A stretch of 64,000 bases of DNA from assembly GCF_051020955.1 (NCBI RefSeq), contig NC_135018.1:6552939-6616938 (forward strand). Reading direction: 5' to 3'. A program made the translations under genes and the position numbers. The notes under the pieces are model-generated. The model was not told where the DNA came from. It saw only the letters and a list, made by a program, of their open reading frames with translations, and searched no databases. The stretch comes from Megalopta genalis (taxonomy: Eukaryota > Arthropoda > Insecta > Hymenoptera > Halictidae). Positions 22,885 through 34,480 of this stretch are shown here, piece by piece (positions within the stretch are counted from its first letter, which is position 1; each line of letters starts with the position of its first letter).

Positions 22885-24540
22885 AAATCCTTAACACATT
22901 ATAGCAAATTACGATTAATCGTATCTCCTCTTCCCAAATTGTCCATTGTTGTTTCTAAGTTGAGCGTCGATTACGGAAAATTTACTGTACATGCAGGACA
23001 CACAGGCATTAATATTTTTCTAAAAATCTATTTTTATCAATTTTGTCGTATATTCGAAAGAAAAATCCTGGTTATTTTTAGGTTGTTTATTTAGCAGTGA
23101 AAACTCCTGAAGGCTGCTAACAGGGCACAGTAATTGGCTCCTCTACCCCATTCCAGGAACAGCTCGTAGGATTTACGGTATCGCGAGTGCAGCGCGAACG
23201 AGTCTCGTAAAATCGAACACAACGCGTAACAGTGCGTCGTCGAAACGGCGAGGGGTGTGCGCCGAATTGACACATCGCTTAAGTTATACGGTGCGCGGCC
23301 GCGCGCAGCGACTCGTCGCCGAACCATTCTTTTAATTAAACGCAATTTAATTAATTAAAGGGAGGCGCGAAGGCGAGCTCGGTTATAATTAACAGCCGCG
23401 GAACTGTTTCAGCCGTGTTACGCGGGAAACGAACAATGACGCCGGTGACGAGCTCGCCGGAGAGCATGCGTGCATCGTTGGCGCATGGTTTTACTTTGCC
23501 GAAAGATTTTTGACAACATTCTGCGGCTGAAATGAGAATCTAAAAATGAAACTCACGCTATCCGCGGCTCAAAGGATTAATTAACGCGCCGGCCGCTGAT
23601 GTTTGATCGCAACAATTTCACCGCGGATCAAGGAACCACCCTTGCGGTTCTATTTAACGCGAACAACGGAATTTGAAACTTCGCTCGATCGAAATATTTT
23701 TACTCGATGCAGAGTAGGTAAATAAAGCGTCCGGACTGTTGTTTTTAGAACGATACAATTTTCTGAAATGTTTCGAATAAATTTTTCGAGTAGAATTCTA
23801 TTCGAATAACGATTCGATTTGAAATTCTTCGAACAAAATTTTATTCGAACAATAATTTGAATAAATTCCTCGAATGAAATTGTATCCGAATATCGTTCCG
23901 AATAAAATATGCCGAACTCTGAGTAATTGTCGACGATCTTGCGTGCACTGAAACAAAACAATCGGCGAAACGAGTTGTTTGCTAATCAAATGATCAAAGA
24001 GTGGCTCGACTAGAAAACGACGAAGGGGTCCTGAGTTTTTTGCCAGGACTTTTTCGAGGACCGGCAACGCGGGGCTGGTGGCAGACAAACGTTTTTCGCG
24101 ATCGCCGCGCCGCGCGAGAATCGCTATTCATCCCGCGCTTTGTTTTCGCCGTCGTTACTCTCTTTCACTTCCCGAGTGACAAGCTTTCCGCCGTGTAGCC
24201 AGCGAAAAAAACTGCCACCGGTTACAGATTCTTTCTCCGCGGCTGGAACTGACTCACCAGACAATCCCATTCCCCGTCGCTAACACGCTTCTGTCAACCG
24301 GTCCTCCCACATAGCAAAATTATCACGTGAAACGAAGCTCGTTTATTGTTTTCGCCCGCTGAAAATCGTCGGGGAAACCTCCGGTCGATTTTCCGCGGAA
24401 ATTTCTGCTTCGAATGTCCGGCGTGATTCCCCATTGGGACTGTACCGTCATAATTCCCCAGCATGAAAATCCCTCATTTATTTTTTCCGCCGTAATGAAC
24501 CAAGAAATTTGATCTGCAAGAACAAATGTTTTCCCCAACT
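22885..24540. other. CpG-rich blocks, no gene recognised
   Basis: About 23100-23650 and 24000-24540 are CpG-rich with chance frames of up to 84 codons. A donor-like CTGGTGAGTC lies on the minus strand at about 24250. No acceptor, start or domain supports a gene. Confidence 0.4.
23758..23915. repeat. degenerate TTCGAATAAA tandem repeat
   Basis: TTCGAATAAATTTTTCGAR-type units recur about six times (ATTCGAATAA, TTCGAACAAAATTTTATTCG, TCCGAATAAAATATG) with loose spacing of 20 to 28 bp. Non-coding. Confidence 0.55.
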
Positions 24541-24649
24541 CGTTATTCAATTTTTTAAACGCTGCGAAATGTTTCCTCGAGCTCTTTCTGTAGGATAATA
24601 TTAAAGTAATATTATTGAAACACTTTCAAGGAAGACATCATGATCCAGA

Positions 24650-24977
24650 TTAACCCCTTAACGCGCAGAAACGTATTAACACGGGCGTGCAAAACCGGCC
24701 AAAATGTGCAGACCCGTATATATACGGTCGGCGTCGCAACTTATGTTATGTTACCTATATTAATTGAAAAACAGTACGATGGGTACAAAATTCGATCTGC
24801 AATGCGATTCAATATTCACTATAATTATTTATCCACTATTTTTATTGAATTTTTAGTAATTTTTGCATTTTTTTTACATATTTATTGAAATTAAGGTCCA
24901 AATATGTATTTTCTTAGATAAAAAAAATTGATTTTTTTTGGTCGGTCTTTTTTTTAAATTGTGCATTAAGGGGTTAA
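24650..24977 (+). mobile_element. 328 bp deletion derivative of the 21414 piggyBac-type element
   Basis: TTAA-flanked. Its first ~95 bp match, inverted, the right end of 21414-22430 (shared ACGCGCAGAAACGTATTAAC and ACGGTCGGCGTCGCAACTTA). Its last ~215 bp match, inverted, that element's left end through to GTGCATTAAGGGG. The transposase part is deleted. This is a direct within-window example of how a MITE arises. The 82-codon frame inside is translated transposon end. Confidence 0.9.
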
Positions 24978-24982
24978 AGGAA

Positions 24983-25634
24983 TACAGTTGGCCACAAAAG
25001 TGTTGGTACACCTTTCAAAACGCAATAACTTTTGCAAAACTGAACCAAATGATTTGAACTTTTTTTTTAGATGATAGAGGGACCAGTCTAGTAGACGATG
25101 ACTGAAAAGCTTTTTTCTTAATTTGCTATTACTTGGAATGAAAAGAAAAAATTAAAAACCCTCGTTTTCTAACTTTTTTATCTGAGCCTGTAACAAAAAT
25201 TTGAAAAATGCCTTTTATAGATCTCGGTAACTTATATGCGCGTTGAAAATTTGATCGAAATCGAGCTACAGACGTTGAAAGATTTAAAAAATTGCAGATT
25301 TCTTACAGTTTTTGGTCAAAATCGTGATAAAATTGCGATTCTTGCGATCTTTAATTTGTTGTATATTCGATAAAATTTTCAACATGCATTTAAATGACCG
25401 AGATCTACGAAAGACATTTTTTAAATTTTCGTTATAGACATACATAAAAAAGTTAAAAAAGGAGAGATTTTTTTGTCATTCCAAGTAATAGCAAAATTTA
25501 AAAAAAAATCATTTCGGTCATCGTCCAGTAGACTAGTCTCTCTATTATCTAAAAAAAAATCGAATCATTTAGTTTAGTTTTAAAATAGTTATTGCGTTTT
25601 AAAGGGTGTACGAACACTTTTGTGGCCCACTGTA
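24983..25634. mobile_element. 652 bp foldback Tc1/mariner-type MITE
   Basis: Starts TACAGTTGGCCACAAAAGTG and, reverse-complemented, ends TACAGTGGGCCACAAAAGTG. The inverted arms extend about 300 bp each, almost to the centre (shared AACGCAATAACT, GATCTCGGT-type and TAGTAGAC-type blocks). TA lies at both tips. It begins about five bases after the element at 24650 ends. No coding capacity. Confidence 0.85.
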
Positions 25635-25724
25635 TGTTATGATCAATATTAAAGTTTAGCTGTTTTGTCATGGGTAAACAGTGGTTGATGGCAAAATGAA
25701 AAATGTCTGCACCGATTGCGTGCG

Positions 25725-26040
25725 TCAAAATGTAATTGTTTGAATCAATTGTCTGCGTTAGAATCTATTTATCTGTGGTAATCGCGCGTTTCGATTAAAA
25801 TACAATTGTCTACAAGAACTGCCAGAAAATGGGAATACTGTGAAAATACGATTGTCCGTATCAATTATCTGCATCGAATGTGCGCACCGAAATGTAACTG
25901 TTCGCATGAATTGTCTGCGTGAAAATATCATTATCTGCGTCAATCGTTTTCATTATAATATAATTCTCCGCAGCAATTGTCCGCATGAAAATGCAATTGT
26001 CTGCATCACTTGTTTATGTAAGAACACAATTGTTCATTTA
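25725..26040 (+). repeat. degenerate tandem repeat of AATTGTCTGC-type units
   Basis: Motifs AAAATRYAATTGTCYGCRT and ATCAATTRTCTGC recur about ten times between 25725 and 26035 with spacing near 35 to 40 bp. The units are diverged. The 80-codon frame across it is repeat-derived (recurrent C-x-x-C-like strings from TGC/TGT codons). Confidence 0.6.
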
Positions 26041-27325
26041 GAGAACAAATTTCATGAAATTCTACAAAAATTGTTGATTTAATATACATCACTTGATAAA
26101 TTATCTACGAGACAAAAATCAAAGCAACACCGACTCCGCTAACCTGCAGCTAATACCAGCAACCATCTCAAAGCGAACCCCGCTTCACAAAAATTTCGTT
26201 TGCAATGAAGCTAAGAGTCTATTAGTGTGCAAGCCGTTCGAATGTCGAACAAAGGAGAAATCGAAGAATAATCGATAATAAATACGGACCTGAAGAGTCG
26301 GCAACGTCAGAAAACCTGTTAATGCGCTTTCACCGCAGGTGAGCATTATTATCGAGCCTTAAACGGTTCGAATACCTATTCCAAATGAAAACACAAAAGG
26401 AAGACAGAAGTTGAAGGCGTGGCGGCGTGGCGAGTACAGGAGGAAAAGCAGAAACGCGAGGAGACAATGGCGGGGCGCTGACAGGGGATGCTTCGAAAAA
26501 AGGCGTTGTTCTCGCGTTCTGACGCGTCACTCCGTGAATCCGGCGCGGCGGGTTCCCACGATGGAAGTAAGATTAACCTACGCCATCGGAGAAAATTCTG
26601 GCACGGTAGCGAAAGCTTTCCCGTGGTTTCTGCGGTGAGAGATGGCCGGCTCTACTTAGTGCGTGAGACGCGAGAAATTTCGATTCGCCCGGAGACGAGA
26701 CGATTTTTTCTCTCTCTCTCTCTCTCTCTCCATCTTTATTTTCTCTCTTTCGTTCTCTGTCTTTCCTCCTCTATTTTTCTCGCCTCTCTTTTCTCTGCGC
26801 CAAACGCCATCAATCTCGACCTCGGGCCCGCTGTTGTCCTCGATTGGACGACATTTGTGTATTCTGTGAATCACATTCTCTATATACGAATCAATTTTCC
26901 CGGAGGAACGATTTTGCAAACAACGTCTGATACTCTTTGCTTCGTCGGGACACTTGGATATTTTCCAAGTAGTATACAGCTACATTATATTTGTTGCGAA
27001 CGGAGCAATTTTGTGAAGCCGTTCGCTTTGGCGCATTCATCATAGATCGACTAAGTTCACTTGAACATTGAACGGGCTGCCAATTACGCCGCCAGTTATT
27101 GTCGCAGTAAATATCGCACGTTTTTAAATTAAGAATAGCAAGTAAAGATGTCCAATAGCATGCTACGTATCGCGAAGTATAATATCAGCGGAAGGATTAG
27201 ATAATATGTGTGATACAATTTTGAAACTATGCGTTTTGATAGCATTTTTTAGGCTGCTTCGAAGTATGTGAACATTATTTTGCAGTGAATTTTTTCTAAC
27301 TCAACGTCTGTCTCGGGAAACACAT
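26041..27325. other. mixed DNA with a CpG-rich part and a short (TC)n run
   Basis: About 26330-26850 is GC-rich. A (TC)n run is at 26710-26731. The 185-codon plus frame (26488-27045) is overlapped by frames on both strands and includes the translated microsatellite. A weak acceptor-donor string, CACCGCAGGTGAGC, is at 26331-26344. Confidence 0.4.
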
Positions 27326-27677
27326 TTAACCCTTTCGCTGCGAACAGCGCCTTTTGGCGCTCGGCTATAGACACTTTCTCTCAGCGGACAGCGCCTTCTG
27401 GCGCTCGATTATTAAATTTTGTTATAATATATTATATTAATTGTCTATATTATTTAAGATTATTAAAAATTTCCAGAATTGTTATTATCATCATTATTAC
27501 TATTATTGTTTGGCTGCCGTGTCGGCCAGTCGCCTCAAAGAAAAGACTAGCAAAATCGGTTTCACACACCGTCTTACGAGCGCCGCGCGTATCGTGTCGT
27601 TCGTACAGACAATCTACTATCGCGCCGGCTGCTGAGAGAGTAATTCATTTTTAGGCGTTCCGCAGCGAAAGGGTTAA
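27326..27677. mobile_element. 352 bp piggyBac-type MITE with CCCTTTCGCTGCG ends
   Basis: TTAA-flanked, with terminal inverted repeats CCCTTTCGCTGCG. Near the left end two hairpins of the form CAGCGCCTTYTGGCGCTC (stem GCGCC/GGCGC) are tandemly placed. Its outermost 10 bp match the element at 1510-2111, so both may respond to related transposases. No transposase sequence. Confidence 0.85.
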
Positions 27678-28818
27678 ATAATATAATATAATTTTGATGA
27701 ATATGTTATGTCATGTTCGATTGTTTTGTCAATATTATGTCAAGGTTAGAAAGATTTGAGAATTTTCTTCGATGTAAATGTTCATTGATAAACGTTCGCT
27801 TAATATTCACGCGTTTGCATTGAAAAGATTATCGTGAATCCAATTAGGAATAGATTAATTACGAAGAGAATTTAATATTTCGTTGAGACCTTCCGCTGTT
27901 TTCAATCATCTCGAATACCCACGAATGCTCTCGCTTTAGATTGAGAAAAATCGCCGAGGAGTGTAATTTCTCGGGGCGGATCGATGTAATAAATAGTTAG
28001 TCGATTCCAACTCGGGCGAAGGCCAAGTTTCCGGGCAGCGCCGGGGATAAGACTGTGATCGCAGTATGCCGAGTTCGATCTATTTTTGACGGTAGACTGA
28101 CTGTTCCGAGGAAATTGACAGTTTCGGCCGCGGTGGCCGCCAGTTCTGAATAGTTCTCCGCGCAAAACCGCAGAACGAATACCGGCCACGGGTTACGATC
28201 GGTGCATCAGTTCCCCAGAAATGTACTTCCGGCACGTCCTTCCGGTTAATCGGACAGTTTCGGAATTCGTTCCGAATAGTTTGTCGAAGAGTTTCGCGGG
28301 TCAGGACACCCGCCGACCGACGAATTTTCGAAAATTGAGCCCGGACCAAGACGACCGAAAATCACCAAGACCGTTCTCCCCCGAGATCCTAAGTTTTCCC
28401 ATGAGAAACCGGCGGACCGGATACCGCAAAACTCCCAACGGCCTGCGAAAATATGAAAATACGGAGTATTGATTCGGGATCATGATCGAACTCCTCGTGC
28501 TTAGGATTTTCCGGAAGCCACAAAAATTTTCGAGCTTCTTCTTCTCTCGATCTTCGTTGCTACGGAAAATATTCGCTCGCGAATTTTCTACTCCACGCAG
28601 CATTCTTTCAGATGTTCTAGTCTCAATTAGTGGATTTATTGAATTACACTGTAATGTGAATTATTTTAATGTAACACGATCACGTAATTCAAACCTTTCA
28701 GTTAATTCAATTATCAATTATTTTAATCACCGGTGCAATTGCATATTCTATTGCAGGTAGATCGATTCTCTAGAATATTCTCGGTTAAAAGGGTACATTA
28801 TCAAAAATATTAATGCTA
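27678..28818. other. GC-rich block (27900-28600) then AT-rich DNA
   Basis: Overlapping frames on both strands of up to 100 codons and no recognisable domain. TATTGCAGGTAGAT at 28750-28763 is a weak acceptor-donor juxtaposition with a poor pyrimidine tract. Confidence 0.4.
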
Positions 28819-29347
28819 TATACAGGGTGTACCAAAAATGTCTCGCAATCCGAAAGTGGCGGGTTCCTCAGGCCATTTGAAGCAACTTTTTCTTTTACAA
28901 AAATGTTCTCCGAGGCACCGTTAACGAGTTATTAATGAAAAACAGTGACCAAGGAGAGGCGAGCTCGGCTGGCGCCAGCGGTCGAGCGGTCGAATCCCAG
29001 CTCAGCTGGCGTGAGTCGGCCGAGCCAACGGCGCCAGCGGTCGAACGGTCGAATCCAGCTCAGCTGACGCGAGGCGGCCGAGCCAGCGGCGCCAGCGGTC
29101 GAGGCGGTCGAATCCCAGCTCAGCTGGCGCGAGGCGACCGAGCCAATGAGCGGAACTGGGCTTCGTGTGCTGATTGGCTGGACCGCCTCGCGTCAGCCGT
29201 ACTCGTTTCTTATTAGTCACTGCTTTTCGCTAATAAGTCGTTAACGGTGCCTCGGAGAAAATTTTTGTAAAGGAAGTAGTTGCTTCAAATGATCCAAGAA
29301 ATCCGCCATTTTCTGGATTGCGAGACATTTTTGGGACAACCTGTATA
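28819..29347. mobile_element. mariner-like MITE with an expanded central minisatellite
   Basis: Begins TATACAGGGTGTACCAAAAA and ends with the inverse, GGGACAACCTGTATA. The arms match those of 17019-17403 (shared ATGTCTCGCAATCCGAAA and GAGTTATTAAYGAAAAACAG). The centre carries three units of 58 to 59 bp beginning GCGCCAGCGGTCGA (28972, 29031, 29089), where the sister element has a single unit-like stretch. The 93-codon frame there is an artefact of this repeat. Confidence 0.85.
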
Positions 29348-29890
29348 TTATTTAGTGGATAATACTATAACGATATTGAATAGTTATTGTGGTTGTAAAC
29401 CACGACTTATGATATCGTTAAATAAATTCAGAGTATAATAATTTAATGGTTTATTTAGGTATAAATCCGAACAAAATTTTCTTTTCAAACGAAAACTACC
29501 TGTTTATTTTGAATCCTGTAAATAACTGCTTAAATAAAATATATAAATATATAAATATAATAAAATATATATAAATAAAAATGTGACTAAAATATGACTA
29601 TAAAATATGACTATTAATATGACTACAAATGGAACTATAAATATAGCTAAAAATTTAACTATAAATACATATAATTATAAATGTAATAATAAATATAACT
29701 ATAAATGTAGCTATATATATATATAAAGTGTGAAAGTTACTGTAAATATATTCATAAATATATTCATATTTTATTCAAACACAACATTTTCACAAAATAT
29801 ATTGGAGACTATAAATAAACGTTACAATATAATATAATATAATGTAAGTAACGGCATACAACATATATAAAAAATATAATCGAAGAAACG
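29348..29890 (+). repeat. AT-rich DNA with a degenerate short tandem array (29578-29740)
   Basis: Units resembling ATATGACTATAAA repeat with small changes (GACTATAAAATATGACTATT, ACTATAAATATAGCTAAAAA). Low complexity, non-coding. Confidence 0.55.
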
Positions 29891-31160
29891 TCAACATTTT
29901 CCGCCATGACGAGTATAGTTGTCAAAAATAGCTAACCGGTGAACTCGCGATCCGCGCGACAGAACCTGAACACCGTGAAAACCCGTAGCAGCCAAATTCA
30001 GACATAAACACCCGCGAAAAAATGAAGGAAACAATCGAACGAGCCGCGGATCGACGTGGACAGCTCGCGAAATATACCGTTCGCTGTCGAATAAACTTTC
30101 GAGACACGACTGGCGCATTTTCACCGGCTTACTGTATGCGAGATCGGTTGATTTGCACCGCAGAAAAACGGGTCGAAAGTGACCCGTACGTGTCCGGCGG
30201 ACCGGTGCGGCGGCTGCGGCGTGATCGCGCGGCGGGAAGAGAGGGACAGGGAGGAGTAGTAGGTGGAGGCTACACCTGGAATATTTCCGGGAGCAGGACG
30301 TGGCAGCGGCAATCGTCCAAACAGGAGACACCGATCGGCGTTCCCGAAGTGGCTTCATCGAAAAACGAGTTTCCATCAAAACGGTCGTCGAGCCGGAAAC
30401 GCGCAGTGCCCGGCCGCGGCCGCTAGTATTTTTTCCATTTTGTCGCGGACTCGCCGGCGCGTGTTGTATCGCGAACGGGCAGACACGAGGATCGTTTAGC
30501 AGTTCCATTTTCACGCGATCCCCGGGAAAAAGCAGTCGTTCCGCGGGAACTCGCTCGAAACGATGCATCGACGGCTGTGCGTCGCGTCGTGCATACGATG
30601 GGTCCGGGTGCCGAGGGGCGGAAGGAATGGAAATTCCGTGAATCCTGAAAGCCAGCCAATTTTATCGGCGCGCTCGATCGCGCGTCTACCCGCTCATAGC
30701 CGCTCGTACTCGCTCGAGATTAAAACCCGTTGATGAGCCGGAGACCACACTTAAAATGCCAACGAATCCGCGCCGACGGCCGCGTCCATCGTTACCGACG
30801 TCGAACAAAAGCTCGGATTGTCGGCGGTAAACGACGCAGTCTGCCGTGGCCCGACCCGGCCCGACTCGACACCGCTCTGCTCGTAAATATTCGTTTGATC
30901 AGCCGCGCACCCGTTCTTCAACCTGATCGCAGTATCGCCTCTCCCCGACGCGGCGGGTTATCGCTGGTGAATCTCGATGCAAAATGCCGATCCACCCTTC
31001 GTACGGTCTGTATTTAATTTTTCCAGCAATTCGCGCGATCCCGGATCGTTTTTCGATGGCGAATCGGTCAAAAATTCAAAAACACCCTTTTCGTCGGCCG
31101 GTCCAACGAATGCCGTGAATTTCGCTCGAGGAATTACAACCTAGAATACATGGAACTTTT
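29891..31160. other. CpG island-like block, no gene recognised
   Basis: The strongest GC/CpG-rich block in the window (about 29990-31130). It contains the longest frame here, 225 codons on the minus strand (29891-30568), plus frames of 134, 113 and 95 codons on the plus strand in the same place. Mutually overlapping frames on both strands are what stop-poor GC-rich DNA gives by chance. It may be a promoter or 5' exon region, but no splice site or start context settles that. Confidence 0.4.
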
Positions 31161-31164
31161 TGTG

Positions 31165-31165
31165 T

Positions 31166-31196
<31 letters not shown>

Positions 31197-33749
31197 CTGG
31201 AAAACGGAAGACCGTTCCGAATAAACCCGAAATGGTTTTTTTTTATAGTGAACGACTATCACAGTTTCCGTGCATACCGTCGGACCAGAAACGACGCAGC
31301 TAGTATGCTACCATCTTATGAACTTGTAATTAGTAAACTGCTGATCTTAATGCAAAATAAAAATGGTTTAAGTTAATTGTATGTAACGTAAGTTAAGTGA
31401 AAACAACCTTTCCCTTCTTTTAATAATTGTAATAAATTCAAAATAATGGGACAGCATCTTGAGATCTTTCTAATTTCTTTACAGTTTTGTGTTTCATCAA
31501 TTATCAGCCGTTTAAACACTATATTAAAGTATACAAACAATATTACATAAAAGTATATTAACAGTAGTAAATAAATACGATAATAATTGTAATGCTTTGT
31601 TGTTTGCTAACATCTTTATGCAAAATTTCAGCCACGCAGCTTGCCCGTGATGGTGGTTACAAGATAAATTAAATTGCGCATTTCCCATGCATTTTCGGTT
31701 GCTCTTAGAAATTTTGAAAAATTTGGCCCATTTTAGTTCTGAAGATTAGAAGAATTCTTTCCGATATTATGTTGCAAACTGTGGTTGCCAAAAGTGAAAA
31801 AAACAAAAAGTTTTCCTTTCTTTTTTATTAATTCCCCGATAAATTGCTATGACAAGCAATGTGCTCAGTTTTTTGCAGATCTTTCGTCGGGGCGCATCAT
31901 TGTCAAAAACGATAAAAATCGAATTGTACGGACTTTATAAAAGTTGTAAATGTTGTAAACGAAAAAAATGTTTGTACACGGACCAGCACCAATTTTAGTA
32001 TTTATTTCAAATAGTAATTCATTTGAGGATGCATGTTATATCCACAATTCCATAATTCAACGTTAAACGTTCCATTCAAGCCGAGTGTGCCACATGCGAT
32101 TCATTATTCTTCATTATGCACAAACGAACAGCTTATTGATCGATGAATGATACAATGAGGACTTTTACGATAACATATCAGTCTATAGACAAAGTTCAAA
32201 ATGCAGTTTGAATAAACGAACATGCTCAGTACTTGCTATCAGCAAATTGCAGAAGAATGAGACATCAAGCATTTTGCGGAGTGCAAAAGAACTGTTCAAG
32301 TGAAAAGGTAAATTTTCACACGTGTAAAGTCAGAATTCGTATTTCACGTTGTTTCCTATGTGTGTATAATGATAAACGCGTCAGTGACGAATGCAGTGGA
32401 TGCGTCGAATCCTCGAGCCGGCGATTGATGCGGCGCGTTGTCAATCCATCGTACATCCGTCCGAGGTACTGTCATTTATTGTACGCGTTCGCTCCAATCG
32501 GCGTTAATCCGCAGAACCCGAAATCAATATTAATTATGATGTTCTCCCGTGTTATCGAACAATGAACCGCGGAGCGTTATTTTCATAGGTCATTAAAGGA
32601 GCAACGCACGCGAATGATCCAAATGATTTTTATTCCGTTTTGATAATTACCGCAGAACAATACGACTTGATCGGAGCTTTTATAAACAATGAACATCAAA
32701 GGAGTAATAATATTCGTGGAGCGCGCCCTGGCACGCCGTGTGCAGCCCCTTAATACATTTAATTAAATTCAAACACAACATGATTGTTATCGTATGAAAG
32801 GAATAGCTGAAAATTATGAACTCGTTTTATCATTAAATCTATCCCCTTGTGGAGTGCCCGGCCCGGTGATTGATTTCAACGGGAAACGGTGCACGGTGCC
32901 ATTTATCCTCGCCACTTTCCGTCGAAATTGAGAAGTGCAATTGTTTACGTCCGTTACGATTTCGATACGCTCATTTATATTACTCTTGACATTAATATTA
33001 ACGAAACCCGCCAATCGCTTTTATATTTCCACGCGCATATTAACAACAGCAGAATGTTGATTTCGTAAGTACGATGGCGATCAATCGAGTGCTCCATGTA
33101 CCAGTTATTTATTTCGAGTGCAAACGCGGATATCGGTTACTTCCGGCCACATGCTCTAGCATATTTCCGAATGCTATGTTGTTTTGCTCGTGTCTGAGTC
33201 ATTTTGGGTTACTCTACTAGCTTATTTGTCCTGGTTTCTATCCAGGACGGACTTTCGCAATATAGTCCAGTATGAAACAGTCTTCAATTATTATTATTCT
33301 AATTACACATAACGATTTGTATTCTCGATTATAATTAAAATGCATACTGACGTAATTAACTACAACTGGTATATATAACGAGTCATAACGAGTCTATACG
33401 AGTCATATAGATTTATAGATTTAATGAACAGGAGGACGTTTCGTATGTTGCCATCGTTTATGTTCAACTTTAGGTCGCTCTGAATAGAGAAGGTCCCTCT
33501 AAAAAAATCCAAAATACATTTTCTAATCTAGCAGCATTTCCATTTTATATGACTTACAAGGGATGATCTTCAACCACAAAATTCAAAAAGCTTGTCAAAC
33601 TTTGAGGACATGTAGAGCACACATATATTTTCTTCCTGCATAAATTCGCTTTAAGGGGTGGTAGTTGTTGAGGACTCATCAGATGGATGACGGAGATCCT
33701 CTGAATATTGCACTTGGTGCCGACTACCTCGAAGGACCACCCACTGTAG
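31165..33749. other. AT-rich DNA without a recognised gene
   Basis: An (AT)n run at 31165-31191 opens the stretch. A Cys-rich 110-codon frame at 32233-32565 (plus) has no motif I recognise. A short ACGAGTCATA tandem (three units) is at 33378-33408. Otherwise I see nothing. Confidence 0.45.
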
Positions 33750-34350
33750 TGGGACTATTTGTAACGCGCAACCTAACCGTTACGCGGATCTCACTATGTG
33801 TTCTGTTCTGTTCTGTTTGAAGTTGTCTGTCTATCGCTCTAAGACTGTTCTGTCTATCTGTACTCTCTGTCTGTTCTGTGCTCTCTGTATGTTCTGTGTG
33901 TCTAAGAGTGTTCTGTCTATCGCTCTAAGACTGTTCTGTTCTTCTTTTGAGAATGATCTCACTGTACTGTTGAGAATGTTCTGTGCCTAGAGGCCCGGAG
34001 TCATGTCTAAGATCACCTCGGTCCTCCCTACTTCTCTTAACCTAGGGTGGGCGGCAAGGAATTACGGTCCAATCACTGCAATCCCAAATCCAGCGAGACT
34101 GCCCCAAAACGGTGGGCCGGGAGTTAGGAGGGAGAGTGACAAAATCTGCTCCTGCGAGACATCCCGCGCTGATGGGCCTACGTGCCCGAACAATGCCAGA
34201 CCCAACCGTCATTGACTGGACCGTAATCAAGGGCCAGGAGACGTTATGACGGTGCCACATGTGCCCGGGAACGGCCCGGGACAGACCCATACCGTCCGGG
34301 TACCCAAGCACATGGCCCCTGCCATAAATCCTGGCCACTTGGCCCTAACA
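33750..34350. mobile_element. candidate solo LTR (601 bp) with GTAG target duplication
   Basis: The segment starts TGGGACTATTTGTAACGCGC and ends GGCCCTAACA, so it has TG...CA termini, and it is flanked by GTAG on both sides (33746-33749 and 34351-34354). Inside, 33808-33990 is a run of TCTGTTCTG-like repeats and the remainder is GC-rich and non-AT, unlike the surroundings. No internal retroviral-type region adjoins it, which fits a solo LTR left by recombination. The superfamily is not determinable; a 4 bp duplication is compatible with Gypsy or BEL/Pao. No second copy in the window confirms the boundaries. Confidence 0.5.
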
Positions 34351-34480
34351 GTAGTTAACCCTCAAATATTCAGCTATTTTTTGATTTTATCGCTTCAATT
34401 CGCAAACTGTACAAGATAGAGAAACGGTCTTCGAACAAAAATAATCTCTATTGTCCAAATCTGTTACGTGCTACACGAAA
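34351..34480. other. short AT-rich spacer after the solo LTR
   Basis: No feature beyond a TTAACCCTC string directly after the target duplication. Confidence 0.3.

Noticed and set aside
26331..26344. Third acceptor-donor fusion CACCGCAGGTGAGC
   Set aside because: No adequate pyrimidine tract precedes the AG.
28935..29216. 93-codon Gly/Ala/Arg-rich frame
   Set aside because: Product of the central minisatellite of a MITE.
29891..30568. Longest frame in the window (225 codons, minus)
   Set aside because: Lies in the most GC-rich block, overlapped by open frames on the plus strand, with no domain, start context or splice signals.
32233..32565. 110-codon cysteine-rich frame
   Set aside because: No signal peptide, no regular cysteine spacing and no known domain.
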